Assembly (NCBI RefSeq): GCF_000982825.1
Contig: NZ_CP011047.1
Span: 1,240,001-1,304,000, forward strand
DNA: 64,000 nucleotides
Reading direction: 5' to 3'
From: Cronobacter sakazakii
GTDB lineage: Bacteria > Pseudomonadota > Gammaproteobacteria > Enterobacterales > Enterobacteriaceae
Position numbers and translations under genes: made by a program. Within the stretch, counting starts at the first letter, position 1, and the number at the start of each line of letters is the position of its first letter. Below are positions 32,906-41,679 of this stretch, piece by piece. The notes beneath the pieces are model-generated. The model had not been told where the DNA came from, did no database searches, and was given only the letters and a program-made list of their open reading frames with translations.

Positions 32906-34672
32906 ATGATGATGCAGTGGAAAACCGTACGCCAGAGCGTGATAGCGGCGCTGGCGGTCACTTTTTGTTTAACGGCGGGGGCTGCGCCGCCGCCGGTTTC
33001 AGCCCCTGCGCCAGCGCCGGTCTCTTATGGCGTGGAAGAAGATGTCTTCCATCCGGTGCGGGCCGAACACGGCATGGTCGCCTCGGTGGACGCGGCAGCG
33101 ACGCAGGTGGGCGTCGATGTGCTAAAGCAGGGCGGTAACGCGGTGGATGCGGCGGTCGCGGTGGGGTTCGCGCTGGCGGTGACGCATCCGCAGGCCGGTA
33201 ATCTTGGCGGCGGCGGCTTTATGATGCTGCGTACCAAAGACGGCAAAGTGACGGCGATCGATTTTCGCGAAATGGCACCGGAGAAAGCCACGCGCGATAT
33301 GTTCCTCGACGCGCAGGGCAACGCCGACAGCAAAAAATCGCTCACGTCGCACCTCGCCTCCGGTACGCCGGGCAGCGTCGCGGGCTTTGCGCTGGCGCTG
33401 CAAAAATATGGCACGATGCCGCTCGATAAAGTCATTCAGCCCGCCATTGCACTTGCGCGCGACGGCTTTACGGTCAACGACGCGCTCGCCATCGATTTAA
33501 AAACTTACGGCGTGGAGACGCTCCCGAACCACCCGGCCAGCAAGGCGATTTTCTGGAAACAGGACGGTAATCCCTACCAGAAGGGCGACAAACTGGTGCA
33601 GGCGAATCTTGCAAAGAGCCTGGAGCTTATCGCTAAAGATGGCCCGGGCGCCTTCTATAAAGGCCCGATTGCCGACCAGATAGCCGACGAGATGGCGAAA
33701 AACGGCGGGCTTATCACCAAAGCCGATCTGGCGAATTACAAAGCGGTGGAGCGCACGCCCGTGAGCGGCGACTACCGCGGTTATCAGGTTTATTCGATGC
33801 CGCCGCCGTCGTCGGGCGGGATCCACATCGTGCAGATCCTGAATATTCTTGAGAATTTCGACCTGAATAAATATGGCTTCGGCAGCGCCGACGCGATGCA
33901 GATTATGGCCGAGGCGGAAAAATACGCCTACGCCGACCGCTCCGAGTATCTGGGCGACCCGGATTTCGTGAAGGTGCCGTGGCAGGCGCTGACCAGCAAG
34001 GCCTACGCGAAATCGCTGGCGCAGCAAATTGATATCAATAAGGCGCGCCCGTCGAAGGAGATTAAACCGGGCAACCTCGCGCCTTATGAGAGCAACCAGA
34101 CCACGCATTTTTCGGTCGTCGACAAAGACGGCAATGCGGTGGCGGTGACTTATACGCTTAACACGACTTTCGGCAGCGGCATTGTGGCGGGCGATACCGG
34201 GATTCTGATGAATAATCAGATGGATGATTTCTCCGCCAAACCGGGCACGCCGAACGTCTATGGCCTCGTAGGCGGCGATGCGAACGCGGTGGGGCCGAAG
34301 AAACGCCCGCTGTCGTCGATGTCGCCGACGATTGTCGTCAAAGATGGTAAGACATGGCTGGTGACCGGCAGCCCAGGCGGCAGCCGCATTATCACCACCG
34401 TGTTGCAGATGGTGGTGAATACGATTGATTACGGCATGAACGTGGCGGAGGCCACCAACGCGCCGCGATTCCATCACCAGTGGCTGCCGGATGAGCTGCG
34501 GGTGGAGAAGGGCTTTAGCCCGGATACGCTGAAGCTTTTGCGTGAGAAAGGGCAGAACGTGGCGGTGAAAGAGGCGATGGGCAGCACCCAGAGCATTATG
34601 ATTGGCCCGGACGGGGCGCTTTACGGCGCGTCCGACCCGCGCAGCGTCGATGATTTAACGGCGGGGTATTAA
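32906..34672 (+). CDS. ggt: Periplasmic gamma-glutamyltranspeptidase Ggt
   Basis: 588-residue proenzyme that cleaves glutathione and other gamma-glutamyl compounds in the periplasm. It has a signal peptide (to about residue 25-27, TAGAA), then a large chain, and self-cleaves before the first Thr of TTHFSVVD (about residue 399) to make the N-terminal nucleophile. Substrate residues visible include Arg in DFREMAPEKATRDMF, NNQMDDFS, PLSSMSPT and the oxyanion GSPGGSRI. Alternative ATGs 1-2 codons in cannot be excluded. Confidence 0.95.
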   Translation: MMMQWKTVRQSVIAALAVTFCLTAGAAPPPVSAPAPAPVSYGVEEDVFHPVRAEHGMVASVDAAATQVGVDVLKQGGNAVDAAVAVGFALAVTHPQAGNLGGGGFMMLRTKDGKVTAIDFREMAPEKATRDMFLDAQGNADSKKSLTSHLASGTPGSVAGFALALQKYGTMPLDKVIQPAIALARDGFTVNDALAIDLKTYGVETLPNHPASKAIFWKQDGNPYQKGDKLVQANLAKSLELIAKDGPGAFYKGPIADQIADEMAKNGGLITKADLANYKAVERTPVSGDYRGYQVYSMPPPSSGGIHIVQILNILENFDLNKYGFGSADAMQIMAEAEKYAYADRSEYLGDPDFVKVPWQALTSKAYAKSLAQQIDINKARPSKEIKPGNLAPYESNQTTHFSVVDKDGNAVAVTYTLNTTFGSGIVAGDTGILMNNQMDDFSAKPGTPNVYGLVGGDANAVGPKKRPLSSMSPTIVVKDGKTWLVTGSPGGSRIITTVLQMVVNTIDYGMNVAEATNAPRFHHQWLPDELRVEKGFSPDTLKLLREKGQNVAVKEAMGSTQSIMIGPDGALYGASDPRSVDDLTAGY

Positions 34673-34689
34673 GGTAGCGCCGTGTCGCG

Positions 34690-35085
34690 TCCTGTAAACG
34701 GTGAGGGCGTCATGTAAACGGTGGGTGCGCTACGCTTACCCACCCTACAGATTTGCACATCCCGGTGCAGGGCGGTTAAGCCATGCGCACCCGCCGTGTC
34801 GTGTCCTGTAAACGGTGGGTGCGCTGCGCTTACCCACCCTACAGATTTGCACATCCCGGTGTAGGGCGGGTAAGCCATGCGCACCCGCCGTGCCGCGTCA
34901 TGTAAATGGTGGGTGACCCACCCTACAGATTTGCATATCCCGGCGTAGGGCGGGTAAGCCATGCGCACCCGCCGTGCCGCGTGATGTAAACGGTGGGTGC
35001 GCTACGCTTACCCACCCTACAAATTCGCACATCCCGGTGTAGGGCGGGTAAGCCATGCGCACCCGCCGTGTTGCGTCCTGTAAAC
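34690..35085. repeat. Tandem ~94-bp repeat with paired REP units, ggt-yhhY gap
   Basis: Four copies start at about 34720, 34814, 34908 and 34992. Each has a CCCACC-subtype unit (GGTGGGTGCGC, then GCTTACCCACCCTAC), a linker ATTTGCACATCCCGGYG, and an opposed GTAGGGCGGGTAAGC unit that reads CATGCGCACCCGCC. The third copy lost about 11 bp in its first palindrome. The linker and the TCCTGTAAAC flank are repeated each time. It lies between the 3' ends of ggt and yhhY (convergent). Confidence 0.88.
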
Positions 35086-35098
35086 GGCGCAGGAACCG

Positions 35099-35596
35099 TT
35101 AACCTGCCTTCATCCGCGCCATAAAATACGCGTCTACATACTCGCCGTTGCGCAGGCCGTAACGCTTGCCGGTGCCCTCTGTCTCAAACCCGAATTTACG
35201 GTACACCGCCAGCGCCGGCGCATTATCGACAAACACCGTCAGTTCGATTCGCTCGATGCGCAGCCAGTTATCGCACAGATTAACCATTTCACCCATCAGC
35301 GCGGACGCCACGCCGCGGTTACGCCAGCCAGGGTGAACGCTCATCCCGAAGGTCGCCACATGGCTGCGGCGCGGGTTTTGCTCCACCGTTAAGGCCAGAT
35401 GCCCGACAACCTCGCCATCCATACACGCCACCAGCTGACGGCGCCCCGGCTGCGGCGCGCCGAGCCGCTCACGCCACATCGCGAGCGACGGATGCGGAAT
35501 TTGCAGCGTGTTGTAGATGACTTCCGACATCATGTGGATCTGCTGCAACGCCTGCGCATCTTCTGCTTCCGCATGTCTTACGACGATTTCATTCAT
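35099..35596 (-). CDS. yhhY: GNAT family N-acetyltransferase YhhY
   Basis: 165-residue acetyltransferase. The acetyl-CoA pyrophosphate loop is RNRGVASALMGEMV (about residues 90-103). VDNAPALAVYRKFGFETEGTGKRYG is the C-terminal signature. E. coli YhhY acetylates some free amino acids and analogues; the physiological substrate is uncertain. It is divergent from ryhB/yhhX. Confidence 0.9.
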   Translation of the reverse strand: MNEIVVRHAEAEDAQALQQIHMMSEVIYNTLQIPHPSLAMWRERLGAPQPGRRQLVACMDGEVVGHLALTVEQNPRRSHVATFGMSVHPGWRNRGVASALMGEMVNLCDNWLRIERIELTVFVDNAPALAVYRKFGFETEGTGKRYGLRNGEYVDAYFMARMKAG

Positions 35597-35626
35597 GACG
35601 TGCTCCCTGTGGTCGACGGTTGAAAG

Positions 35627-35654
35627 GCGAGGGCGCGTGGTTTACCCGCCCTAC
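35627..35654. repeat. Degenerate REP unit upstream of yhhY
   Basis: GGCGAGGGCGCG followed by TTTACCCGCCCTAC: a minus-oriented palindrome with mismatches in one arm. It lies 31 bp 5' of the yhhY start, between yhhY and ryhB, so it may fall in the yhhY leader. Confidence 0.55.
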
Positions 35655-35721
35655 GAAATAATCTTCAACATCAAGGGTTTTTTGGTGTGGGTCAATTCCC
35701 AAATTTTTTTTCAAAAAAGTC

Positions 35722-35757
35722 TGGACACATGCGAATGATAATGATTATTATTGTCAT
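35722..35757 (+). promoter_or_regulatory. ryhB promoter with Fur box
   Basis: -35 TGGACA (35722-35727), 18-bp spacer, -10 TATTAT (35746-35751), with transcription expected at G35758. The sequence AATGATAATGATTATTATTG around the -10 is a strong Fur box (GATAATGAT-type hexamers), so iron-loaded Fur should shut the promoter. Confidence 0.9.
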
Positions 35758-35853
35758 GCGTTCAGGGGGAACCCCAACGGATCATCCTGAAAGCACGACA
35801 TTGCTCACATTGCTTCCAGTATTTCTTAGCCAGCCGGGTGCTGGCTTTTTTTT
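35758..35853 (+). ncRNA. ryhB: Small regulatory RNA RyhB
   Basis: Hfq-dependent iron-sparing sRNA that pairs with mRNAs of iron-using proteins when iron is scarce. The seed region CACGACATTGCTCACATTGC (35794-35813) is the one known from E. coli, followed by TTCCAGTATT. The terminator is AGCCAGC ... GCTGGCT plus nine T (35828-35853). The 5' hairpin (AGGGGGAACCCC) differs from the E. coli one. It sits between yhhY and yhhX as in E. coli. Confidence 0.95.
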
Positions 35854-35906
35854 TGCCTGGTAATCTATGGTTAATGCCATCTGTTACTCTTAAAAAGGAC
35901 CGGGCA

Positions 35907-36947
35907 ATGACAATAAATTGCGCTTTTATTGGTTTTGGCAAAAGCACCACCCGCTACCATCTTCCCTACGTTTTACACCGCAAAGCGACGTTTCACGTCG
36001 CGCATATCTTCCGACGTCACCCTAAACCGGAGCTGGAAAGCCACCCGCGTTATCAGCACATTCACTTTACGAGCGATCTGGATGACATCCTGAACGACGA
36101 CTCGGTAAAACTGGTGGTGATCTGCACGCATGCCGACAGCCACTTTGACTATGCGAAGCGTGCGCTGGAAGCCGGGAAAAACGTGCTGGTGGAGAAACCA
36201 TTCACGACAAGCGTCGCGGATGCGCGTCTGCTGCTGGATCTGGCGAGGAGCAAAGGGCTTGTGGTCACGCCGTATCAGAACCGCCGCTTTGATTCGTGTT
36301 TTCTGACCACGCGTAAAGTGATTGAGAGCGGCAAGCTGGGCGAGATTGTCGAAATTGAAAGCCATTTCGACTACTACCGGCCTGAAGCGGAAACCAAACC
36401 GGGGCTGCCGGAAGACGGCATGTTTTTCGGGCTCGGCGTGCATACGATGGATCAAATTATCTCACTGTTTGGCCGCCCCGATCACGTCAGCTATGACATC
36501 CGCAGCCTGCGCAACAAAGCGAACCCGGACGACACCTTCGAGGCGCAGCTGTTTTATGGCGATCTGAAAGCCATCGTCAAAACCAGCCACTACGTCAAAA
36601 TCGACTACCCGAAATTTATCGTTCACGGCAAAAAGGGCTCGTTTATTAAATATGGTATCGACCAGCAGGAGACCAGCCTGAAAGCCGGGATTATGCCGGG
36701 CGAACCGGGCTTTGCGGCGGATGAGAGCATCGGGCATCTGGAGTATGTCAACGCGCAGGGCGAAACGGTGCGCGAAGAGATTAAACCGGAGGAGGGCGAC
36801 TATGGCCGCGTCTATGACGCGCTCTATGGTACGCTCGTCAACGGCGCGCCAAATTACGTCAGAGAATCTGATGTGCTCACGAACCTTGAGATCCTCGAAC
36901 GCGGTTTCGAGCAGGCGTCTCCCGCGACCGTAACCCTTGCGAAATAA
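35907..36947 (+). CDS. yhhX: Gfo/Idh/MocA family oxidoreductase YhhX
   Basis: 346-residue predicted NAD(P)-dependent oxidoreductase. N-terminal Rossmann domain with GFGKSTTRYH, the EKP catalytic lysine motif in NVLVEKPFTTS (about residues 92-102), and a C-terminal domain with LGVHTMDQIISLFG. Substrate unknown. The ATG at 35907 gives MTINCAFIG as in E. coli; the longer frame from 35751 would overlap ryhB. Downstream is a 10-bp hairpin. Confidence 0.93.
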   Translation: MTINCAFIGFGKSTTRYHLPYVLHRKATFHVAHIFRRHPKPELESHPRYQHIHFTSDLDDILNDDSVKLVVICTHADSHFDYAKRALEAGKNVLVEKPFTTSVADARLLLDLARSKGLVVTPYQNRRFDSCFLTTRKVIESGKLGEIVEIESHFDYYRPEAETKPGLPEDGMFFGLGVHTMDQIISLFGRPDHVSYDIRSLRNKANPDDTFEAQLFYGDLKAIVKTSHYVKIDYPKFIVHGKKGSFIKYGIDQQETSLKAGIMPGEPGFAADESIGHLEYVNAQGETVREEIKPEEGDYGRVYDALYGTLVNGAPNYVRESDVLTNLEILERGFEQASPATVTLAK

Positions 36948-36958
36948 GGCCTGTCGGC

Positions 36959-36999
36959 TCCTCTGTTCTTGTTCACAAAATTTGAACAGAGGAGTCAAT
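36959..36999 (+). terminator. Hairpin after yhhX, probable terminator
   Basis: Perfect 10-bp arms TCCTCTGTTC (36959-36968) and GAACAGAGGA (36984-36993), with GTCAATTTT after. Confidence 0.6.
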
Positions 37000-37068
37000 T
37001 TTCACCCTCTATGATCGCGGACGTAACAGGTCCACACTTACCCCATCAAATCGCTAAGGGGGTACACG

Positions 37069-37764
37069 ATGATCTATTTACGCAAAGCACAAGACCGCGG
37101 CCACGCCAACCACGGCTGGCTGGATTCCTGGCACACCTTCTCGTTCGCTAACTATTACGACCCGAATTTCATGGGCTTTTCCGCCCTGCGGGTGATTAAC
37201 GACGATGTGATCGACGCAGGCCAGGGGTTCGGTACGCACCCGCATAAAGACATGGAAATCCTGACCTACGTGCTGGAAGGCGCGGTGGAGCATCAGGACA
37301 GCATGGGCAACAAAGAGCAGGTGCCTGCCGGTGAGTTCCAGATAATGAGCGCCGGGACCGGCGTGCGCCACTCGGAGTACAACCCGAGCGCCACCGAACG
37401 TCTGCGCCTGTACCAGATCTGGATTATTCCGTCTGAAAACGGCATTGAGCCGCGCTACGAGCAGCGCCGCTTCGACGCCGCCCAGGGCCGCCAGCTGGTC
37501 CTGTCGCCGGATGCCCGCGACGGCTCGCTGAAAGTGCATCAGGATATGGAACTGTCGCGCTGGGCATTGCTGAATGGCGAAGACGGTGAGTATGCGCCCG
37601 CCGCTGGCCGCCGCGTCTGGATCCAGGTCGTGAAGGGCGATGTGACCATCAACGGCACCCGCGCGACCACCAGCGACGGCCTGGCCATCTGGGATGAAGC
37701 GACGCTTGCAATCCACGCCGACAGTGACAGCGAAATCCTGCTGTTCGATCTGCCGCCGGTCTGA
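37069..37764 (+). CDS. yhhW: Pirin-like protein YhhW
   Basis: 231-residue bicupin of the pirin family. The metal ligands are visible as His in FGTHPHKDMEI and GVRHSEYNP. E. coli YhhW shows quercetin 2,3-dioxygenase activity in vitro; the cellular role is unclear. Length equals E. coli. It lies between yhhX and gntR on the same strand. Confidence 0.93.
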   Translation: MIYLRKAQDRGHANHGWLDSWHTFSFANYYDPNFMGFSALRVINDDVIDAGQGFGTHPHKDMEILTYVLEGAVEHQDSMGNKEQVPAGEFQIMSAGTGVRHSEYNPSATERLRLYQIWIIPSENGIEPRYEQRRFDAAQGRQLVLSPDARDGSLKVHQDMELSRWALLNGEDGEYAPAAGRRVWIQVVKGDVTINGTRATTSDGLAIWDEATLAIHADSDSEILLFDLPPV

Positions 37765-37868
37765 TAAATCCTGAACCTCTCTCGCAACCTTCCTCTAAAC
37801 AGGGGAAGGTTGTTGCGCGTCCGTGATAAACTGGTTATTACCCATGACCTTATCCCCCCTTCAGGACG

Positions 37869-38864
37869 ATGAAAAAGAGAAGACCGGTACTTCAGGATGT
37901 GGCCGATCGCGTCGGCGTGACCAAAATGACCATCAGTCGCTACCTGCGCAACCCCGAGCAAGTCTCGCTGGCGCTGCGCAGTAAAATCGCGGCGGCGCTG
38001 GATGAGCTTGGCTACATTCCCAACCGCGCGCCGGATATTCTCTCCAACGCGACCAGCCGCGCCATTGGCGTGCTGCTGCCTTCTCTGACCAACCAGGTGT
38101 TCGCCGAAGTTTTACGCGGTATCGAAAGCGTTATTGACGCGCACGGCTACCAGACCATGCTCGCCCACTACGGCTACAAGCCGGAGCTGGAAGAGGAGCG
38201 CCTGGAATCGATGCTCTCCTGGAATATCGACGGCCTGATTTTAACCGAGCGCAACCACACGCCACGCACCCTCAAGATGATCGAAGTGGCGGGCATTCCG
38301 GTGGTGGAACTGATGGACAGCGTCTCGCCGTGTCTGGATATCGCCGTGGGGTTTGATAACTTCGACGCCGCCCGCCAGATGACGGCGGCCATCATCGCGC
38401 GCGGCCACCGCCACGTGGCGTATCTTGGCGCGCGTCTTGATGAGCGCACCATCATGAAACAGAAGGGCTACGAGCAGGCGATGCTTGACGCGGGCCTGAC
38501 GCCCTACAGCGTGATGGTGGAGCACTCTTCGTCTTTCTCGACCGGCAGCGAACTGCTGCGCCAGGCGCGCCGGGAGTATCCGCAGCTCGACAGCATCTTC
38601 TGTACCAATGACGATCTCGCGATTGGCGCCGCGTTCGAGTGCCAGCGTCTGGGGCTGCGCATTCCTGACGATATGGCGATTGCCGGTTTTCACGGCCACG
38701 ATATCGGCCAGGTGATGGAGCCGCAGCTCGCCAGCGTGCTCACGCCGCGCGAGCGCATGGGACGTATCGGCGCGGAGCGTTTGCTGGCGCGCATTCGTGG
38801 CGAAACCGTTACGCCGCAAATGCTCGATCTCGGTTTTACCCTCTCGCCAGGCGGCTCGATTTAA
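37869..38864 (+). CDS. gntR: Gluconate utilisation repressor GntR (LacI family)
   Basis: 331-residue repressor. N-terminal HTH (LQDVADRVGVTKMTISRYLRNP, about residues 8-29) and hinge, followed by a periplasmic-binding-protein-like core (GVLLPSLTNQVFAEVLRGIE). Gluconate releases it from operators of gntK/gntU and related genes. Two matching operators lie in front of gntK, 80-110 bp downstream. Confidence 0.95.
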   Translation: MKKRRPVLQDVADRVGVTKMTISRYLRNPEQVSLALRSKIAAALDELGYIPNRAPDILSNATSRAIGVLLPSLTNQVFAEVLRGIESVIDAHGYQTMLAHYGYKPELEEERLESMLSWNIDGLILTERNHTPRTLKMIEVAGIPVVELMDSVSPCLDIAVGFDNFDAARQMTAAIIARGHRHVAYLGARLDERTIMKQKGYEQAMLDAGLTPYSVMVEHSSSFSTGSELLRQARREYPQLDSIFCTNDDLAIGAAFECQRLGLRIPDDMAIAGFHGHDIGQVMEPQLASVLTPRERMGRIGAERLLARIRGETVTPQMLDLGFTLSPGGSI

Positions 38865-38879
38865 TCCCACAAATTTGAA

Positions 38880-38940
38880 CTGGCTCACACTTATTCATGC
38901 TGAGCACCTGCGGAAATTGCTAATTTTCAGTGTGAGCCAG
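38880..38940. promoter_or_regulatory. Perfect 12-bp inverted repeat between gntR and gntK
   Basis: CTGGCTCACACT (38880-38891) returns inverted as AGTGTGAGCCAG (38929-38940) with a 37-bp loop. No T-run follows. The arms contain GTGTGAGC, similar to a CRP half-site (TGTGA). It could be an RNA hairpin ending gntR or paired protein sites. It lies just before the GntR operators. Confidence 0.5.
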
Positions 38941-38943
38941 ACA

Positions 38944-38972
38944 ATGTTACCGTTAACAGTTACCCGTAACAT
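38944..38972 (+). promoter_or_regulatory. GntR operators upstream of gntK
   Basis: Two overlapping matches to the GntR site ATGTTAC-N4-GTAACAT: ATGTTACCGTTAACAG (38944-38959) and AGTTACCCGTAACAT (38958-38972). They lie about 35-60 bp before the gntK start and should repress gntKU without gluconate. Confidence 0.8.
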
Positions 38973-39005
38973 TATCCGTAATGCCTTTGCCAGGGGAGTA
39001 CTGCA

Positions 39006-39533
39006 ATGAGCACGACCAATCATGATCACCATATTTATATCCTGATGGGCGTTTCCGGCAGCGGGAAATCCGTTGTCGCCAGCGAAGTCGCGCATCGTCT
39101 GAAAGCCGCGTTTCTCGATGGCGACTTTCTGCATCCGCGCCGCAATATTATGAAAATGGCGGCGGGCGATCCGCTTAACGATGACGACCGCACGCCGTGG
39201 TTGCAGGCGCTCAACGACGCCGCTTTCGCCATGCAGCGCACCAACAAAGTGTCGCTCATCGTCTGCTCGGCGCTGAAAAAACGCTATCGCGATATTCTGC
39301 GCAGCGGCAACCCGAACCTCTCTTTCATCTGGCTGAAAGGCGATTATGAAGTGATCGAAAGCCGCCTGCGCGCGCGCAAAGGGCACTTCTTCAAGCCGCA
39401 AATGCTGGTGACGCAGTTCGAGGCGCTGGAAGCCCCGCAGGAAGACGAAAAAGATGTGCTGATTGTGGATATCAACCCGTCTCTCGACGACGTTATCGAC
39501 AGCACGATCGCGCTTATCAACAAAGGCGAGTAA
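39006..39533 (+). CDS. gntK: Thermoresistant gluconokinase GntK
   Basis: 175-residue kinase that phosphorylates gluconate to 6-phosphogluconate for the Entner-Doudoroff and pentose phosphate routes. Walker A is GVSGSGKS (about residues 16-23); FLDGDFLHPRRN binds substrate. gntU follows after 3 bp, so the pair forms one operon under GntR. Confidence 0.96.
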   Translation: MSTTNHDHHIYILMGVSGSGKSVVASEVAHRLKAAFLDGDFLHPRRNIMKMAAGDPLNDDDRTPWLQALNDAAFAMQRTNKVSLIVCSALKKRYRDILRSGNPNLSFIWLKGDYEVIESRLRARKGHFFKPQMLVTQFEALEAPQEDEKDVLIVDINPSLDDVIDSTIALINKGE

Positions 39534-39536
39534 GCC

Positions 39537-40877
39537 GTGAATACATTAACCCTCGTTTTAACGGCAGTAGGGTCCGTTTTGCTTCTGCTGTTCCTGGTGA
39601 TGAAGGCGCGCATGCACGCCTTTGTCGCGCTGATGGTGGTTTCCATCGGGGCCGGGCTTTTCTCCGGCATGCCGCTCGATAAAATCGCCGCCACGATGGA
39701 AAAAGGCATGGGCGGCACGCTCGGCTTTCTGGCGGTGGTGGTGGCGCTGGGTGCCATGTTCGGCAAAATCCTGCATGAAACCGGCGCGGTCGATCAGATT
39801 GCCGTCAAAATGCTGAAATCCTTCGGCCACAGCCGCGCGCATTACGCGATTGGGCTCGCGGGCCTGATTTGCGCGCTGCCGCTGTTTTTCGAAGTGGCGA
39901 TTGTGCTCTTGATTAGCGTTGCGTTCTCTATGGCGCGCCACACCGGCACCAATCTTGTGAAGCTTGTGATCCCGCTGTTTGCGGGCGTCGCGGCCGCCGC
40001 GGCGTTTCTGCTGCCGGGGCCTGCGCCAATGCTGCTCGCCTCGCAGATGCATGCCGATTTCGGCTGGATGATTTTAATTGGTCTGTGCGCGGCCATCCCC
40101 GGCATGCTGATCGCCGGGCCGCTTTTCGGTAATTTCATCAGCCGTTATGTCGAGCTCTATACGCCTGACGACATCAGCGAGCCGCACCTCGGCGAAGGCA
40201 AGCTGCCGTCTTTCGGCTTCAGCCTCTCGCTGATTCTGCTGCCGCTGGTGCTGGTGGGCCTGAAAACCATCGCCGCGCGTTTTACCGAGCAAGGTTCGAC
40301 GCTCTACGAATGGCTGCAGTTTATCGGCCATCCGTTTACCGCGATTCTCGTCGCCTGTCTGGTGGCGATTTACGGCCTGGCGCGCCGTCAGGGCATGGAA
40401 AAAGAGAAAGTCATGGCGATCTGCGGCCAGGCGCTGCAACCGGCGGGCATTATTCTGCTGGTGATTGGCGCAGGCGGCGTGTTCAAACAGGTGCTGGTGG
40501 ATTCTGGCGTTGGCCCGGCGCTCGGCGGTGCGCTGACCGGCATGGGCCTGCCGATTGCGCTGACCTGCTTTGTGCTGGCTGCCGCGGTGCGCATTATTCA
40601 GGGCTCCGCGACCGTCGCCTGCCTGACGGCGGTAGGCCTGGTAATGCCGGTTATCGAACAACTGCACTTCTCCGGCGCGCAGCTTGCCGCGCTGTCTATC
40701 TGCATCGCAGGCGGCTCGATTGTGGTAAGCCACGTCAACGACGCCGGTTTCTGGCTGTTCGGTAAGTTCACCGGCGCCACCGAAGCGCAAACGCTGAAAA
40801 CCTGGACGATGATGGAAACGCTGCTCGGCACCACCGGCGCGATTGTCGGAATGATTGCGTTTACGCTGCTTTCCTGA
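39537..40877 (+). CDS. gntU: Low-affinity gluconate permease GntU (GntP family)
   Basis: 446-residue proton symporter for gluconate with about 12-14 hydrophobic segments. The start is a GTG at 39537, 3 bp after gntK. GntP-family features are ALGAMFGKILHETGA and QGSATVACLTAVGLV. It ends in a strong terminator. Confidence 0.95.
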   Translation: MNTLTLVLTAVGSVLLLLFLVMKARMHAFVALMVVSIGAGLFSGMPLDKIAATMEKGMGGTLGFLAVVVALGAMFGKILHETGAVDQIAVKMLKSFGHSRAHYAIGLAGLICALPLFFEVAIVLLISVAFSMARHTGTNLVKLVIPLFAGVAAAAAFLLPGPAPMLLASQMHADFGWMILIGLCAAIPGMLIAGPLFGNFISRYVELYTPDDISEPHLGEGKLPSFGFSLSLILLPLVLVGLKTIAARFTEQGSTLYEWLQFIGHPFTAILVACLVAIYGLARRQGMEKEKVMAICGQALQPAGIILLVIGAGGVFKQVLVDSGVGPALGGALTGMGLPIALTCFVLAAAVRIIQGSATVACLTAVGLVMPVIEQLHFSGAQLAALSICIAGGSIVVSHVNDAGFWLFGKFTGATEAQTLKTWTMMETLLGTTGAIVGMIAFTLLS

Positions 40878-40886
40878 ATCATCAAC

Positions 40887-40917
40887 AAAAAGGGCTTCCC
40901 GACGGAAGCCCTTTTTC
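40887..40917. terminator. Bidirectional terminator between gntU and yhgN
   Basis: AAAAAGGGCTTCC pairs with GGAAGCCCTTTTT, with A-run on one side and T-run on the other, between convergent gntU and yhgN. Confidence 0.9.
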
Positions 40918-41511
40918 TTATCCCTTCATCCACGCCCGGATGCCATCCAGGAACATCTGGGTGGCGAGCATCACCAGTACCAGCCCCATCAGGCGCTCCA
41001 GCGCGTTGACGCCTTTCTCGCCGAGCAGCCGTAAAAAGAGCGACGACTGCAGCAAGATAACAAACGTGCCGCCCCAGGCGAGCAGCAGCGCGATGACTAA
41101 ATGCCCCATCTGGTTCGGGTACTGGTGCGACAGCAGCATCAGCGTCGCGAGCAGCGTTGGGCCTGCGACCAGCGGGATCGCCAGCGGCACGATAAACGGC
41201 TCTTCACCGGCGGGAAGGCCAGTGCTGTTGCCTTCGTGGCTCGGGAAAATCATTTTGATGGCGATAAGGAACAGAATAATGCCGCCGGAGATAGAGACGG
41301 TTTCGGCGCGCAGATTCAGGAACGCCAGGATCTTCTCGCCCGCGAACAGGAAAATAAGCATCAGCAGCAGCGCGATAAACAGCTCGCGCACCATAATCGC
41401 CCGACGGCGTTTCGGCTCGGTATGCTTGAGCACCGACATAAAAATCGGCAGGTTGCCCAGCGGATCCATAATCAGGATCAGCAGGACGGCGGCGGAGAGA
41501 ATGTCATTCAT
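40918..41511 (-). CDS. yhgN: MarC family (UPF0056) membrane protein YhgN
   Basis: 197-residue inner-membrane protein with six hydrophobic segments. Conserved loops are ILIMDPLGNLPIF at the start and PLAIPLVAGPTLLATLML in the middle. Family function is unknown; an earlier link of MarC to drug resistance was not upheld. Divergent from asd. Confidence 0.92.
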   Translation of the reverse strand: MNDILSAAVLLILIMDPLGNLPIFMSVLKHTEPKRRRAIMVRELFIALLLMLIFLFAGEKILAFLNLRAETVSISGGIILFLIAIKMIFPSHEGNSTGLPAGEEPFIVPLAIPLVAGPTLLATLMLLSHQYPNQMGHLVIALLLAWGGTFVILLQSSLFLRLLGEKGVNALERLMGLVLVMLATQMFLDGIRAWMKG

Positions 41512-41679
41512 AAAAGCGTCCTGATAACGGTAAACGTGACGCCTGATTAGCTCTGTTTCTGATGTTCAGGCGATCATTGATTAATTTCACTTGCCACTTT
41601 AGCTGCATTTTGTATGGTGAAAGTATCTCCGGGGTTCTCCCGGCACGCACACAAAGCACATCTCGCAGGAACACGGGTT

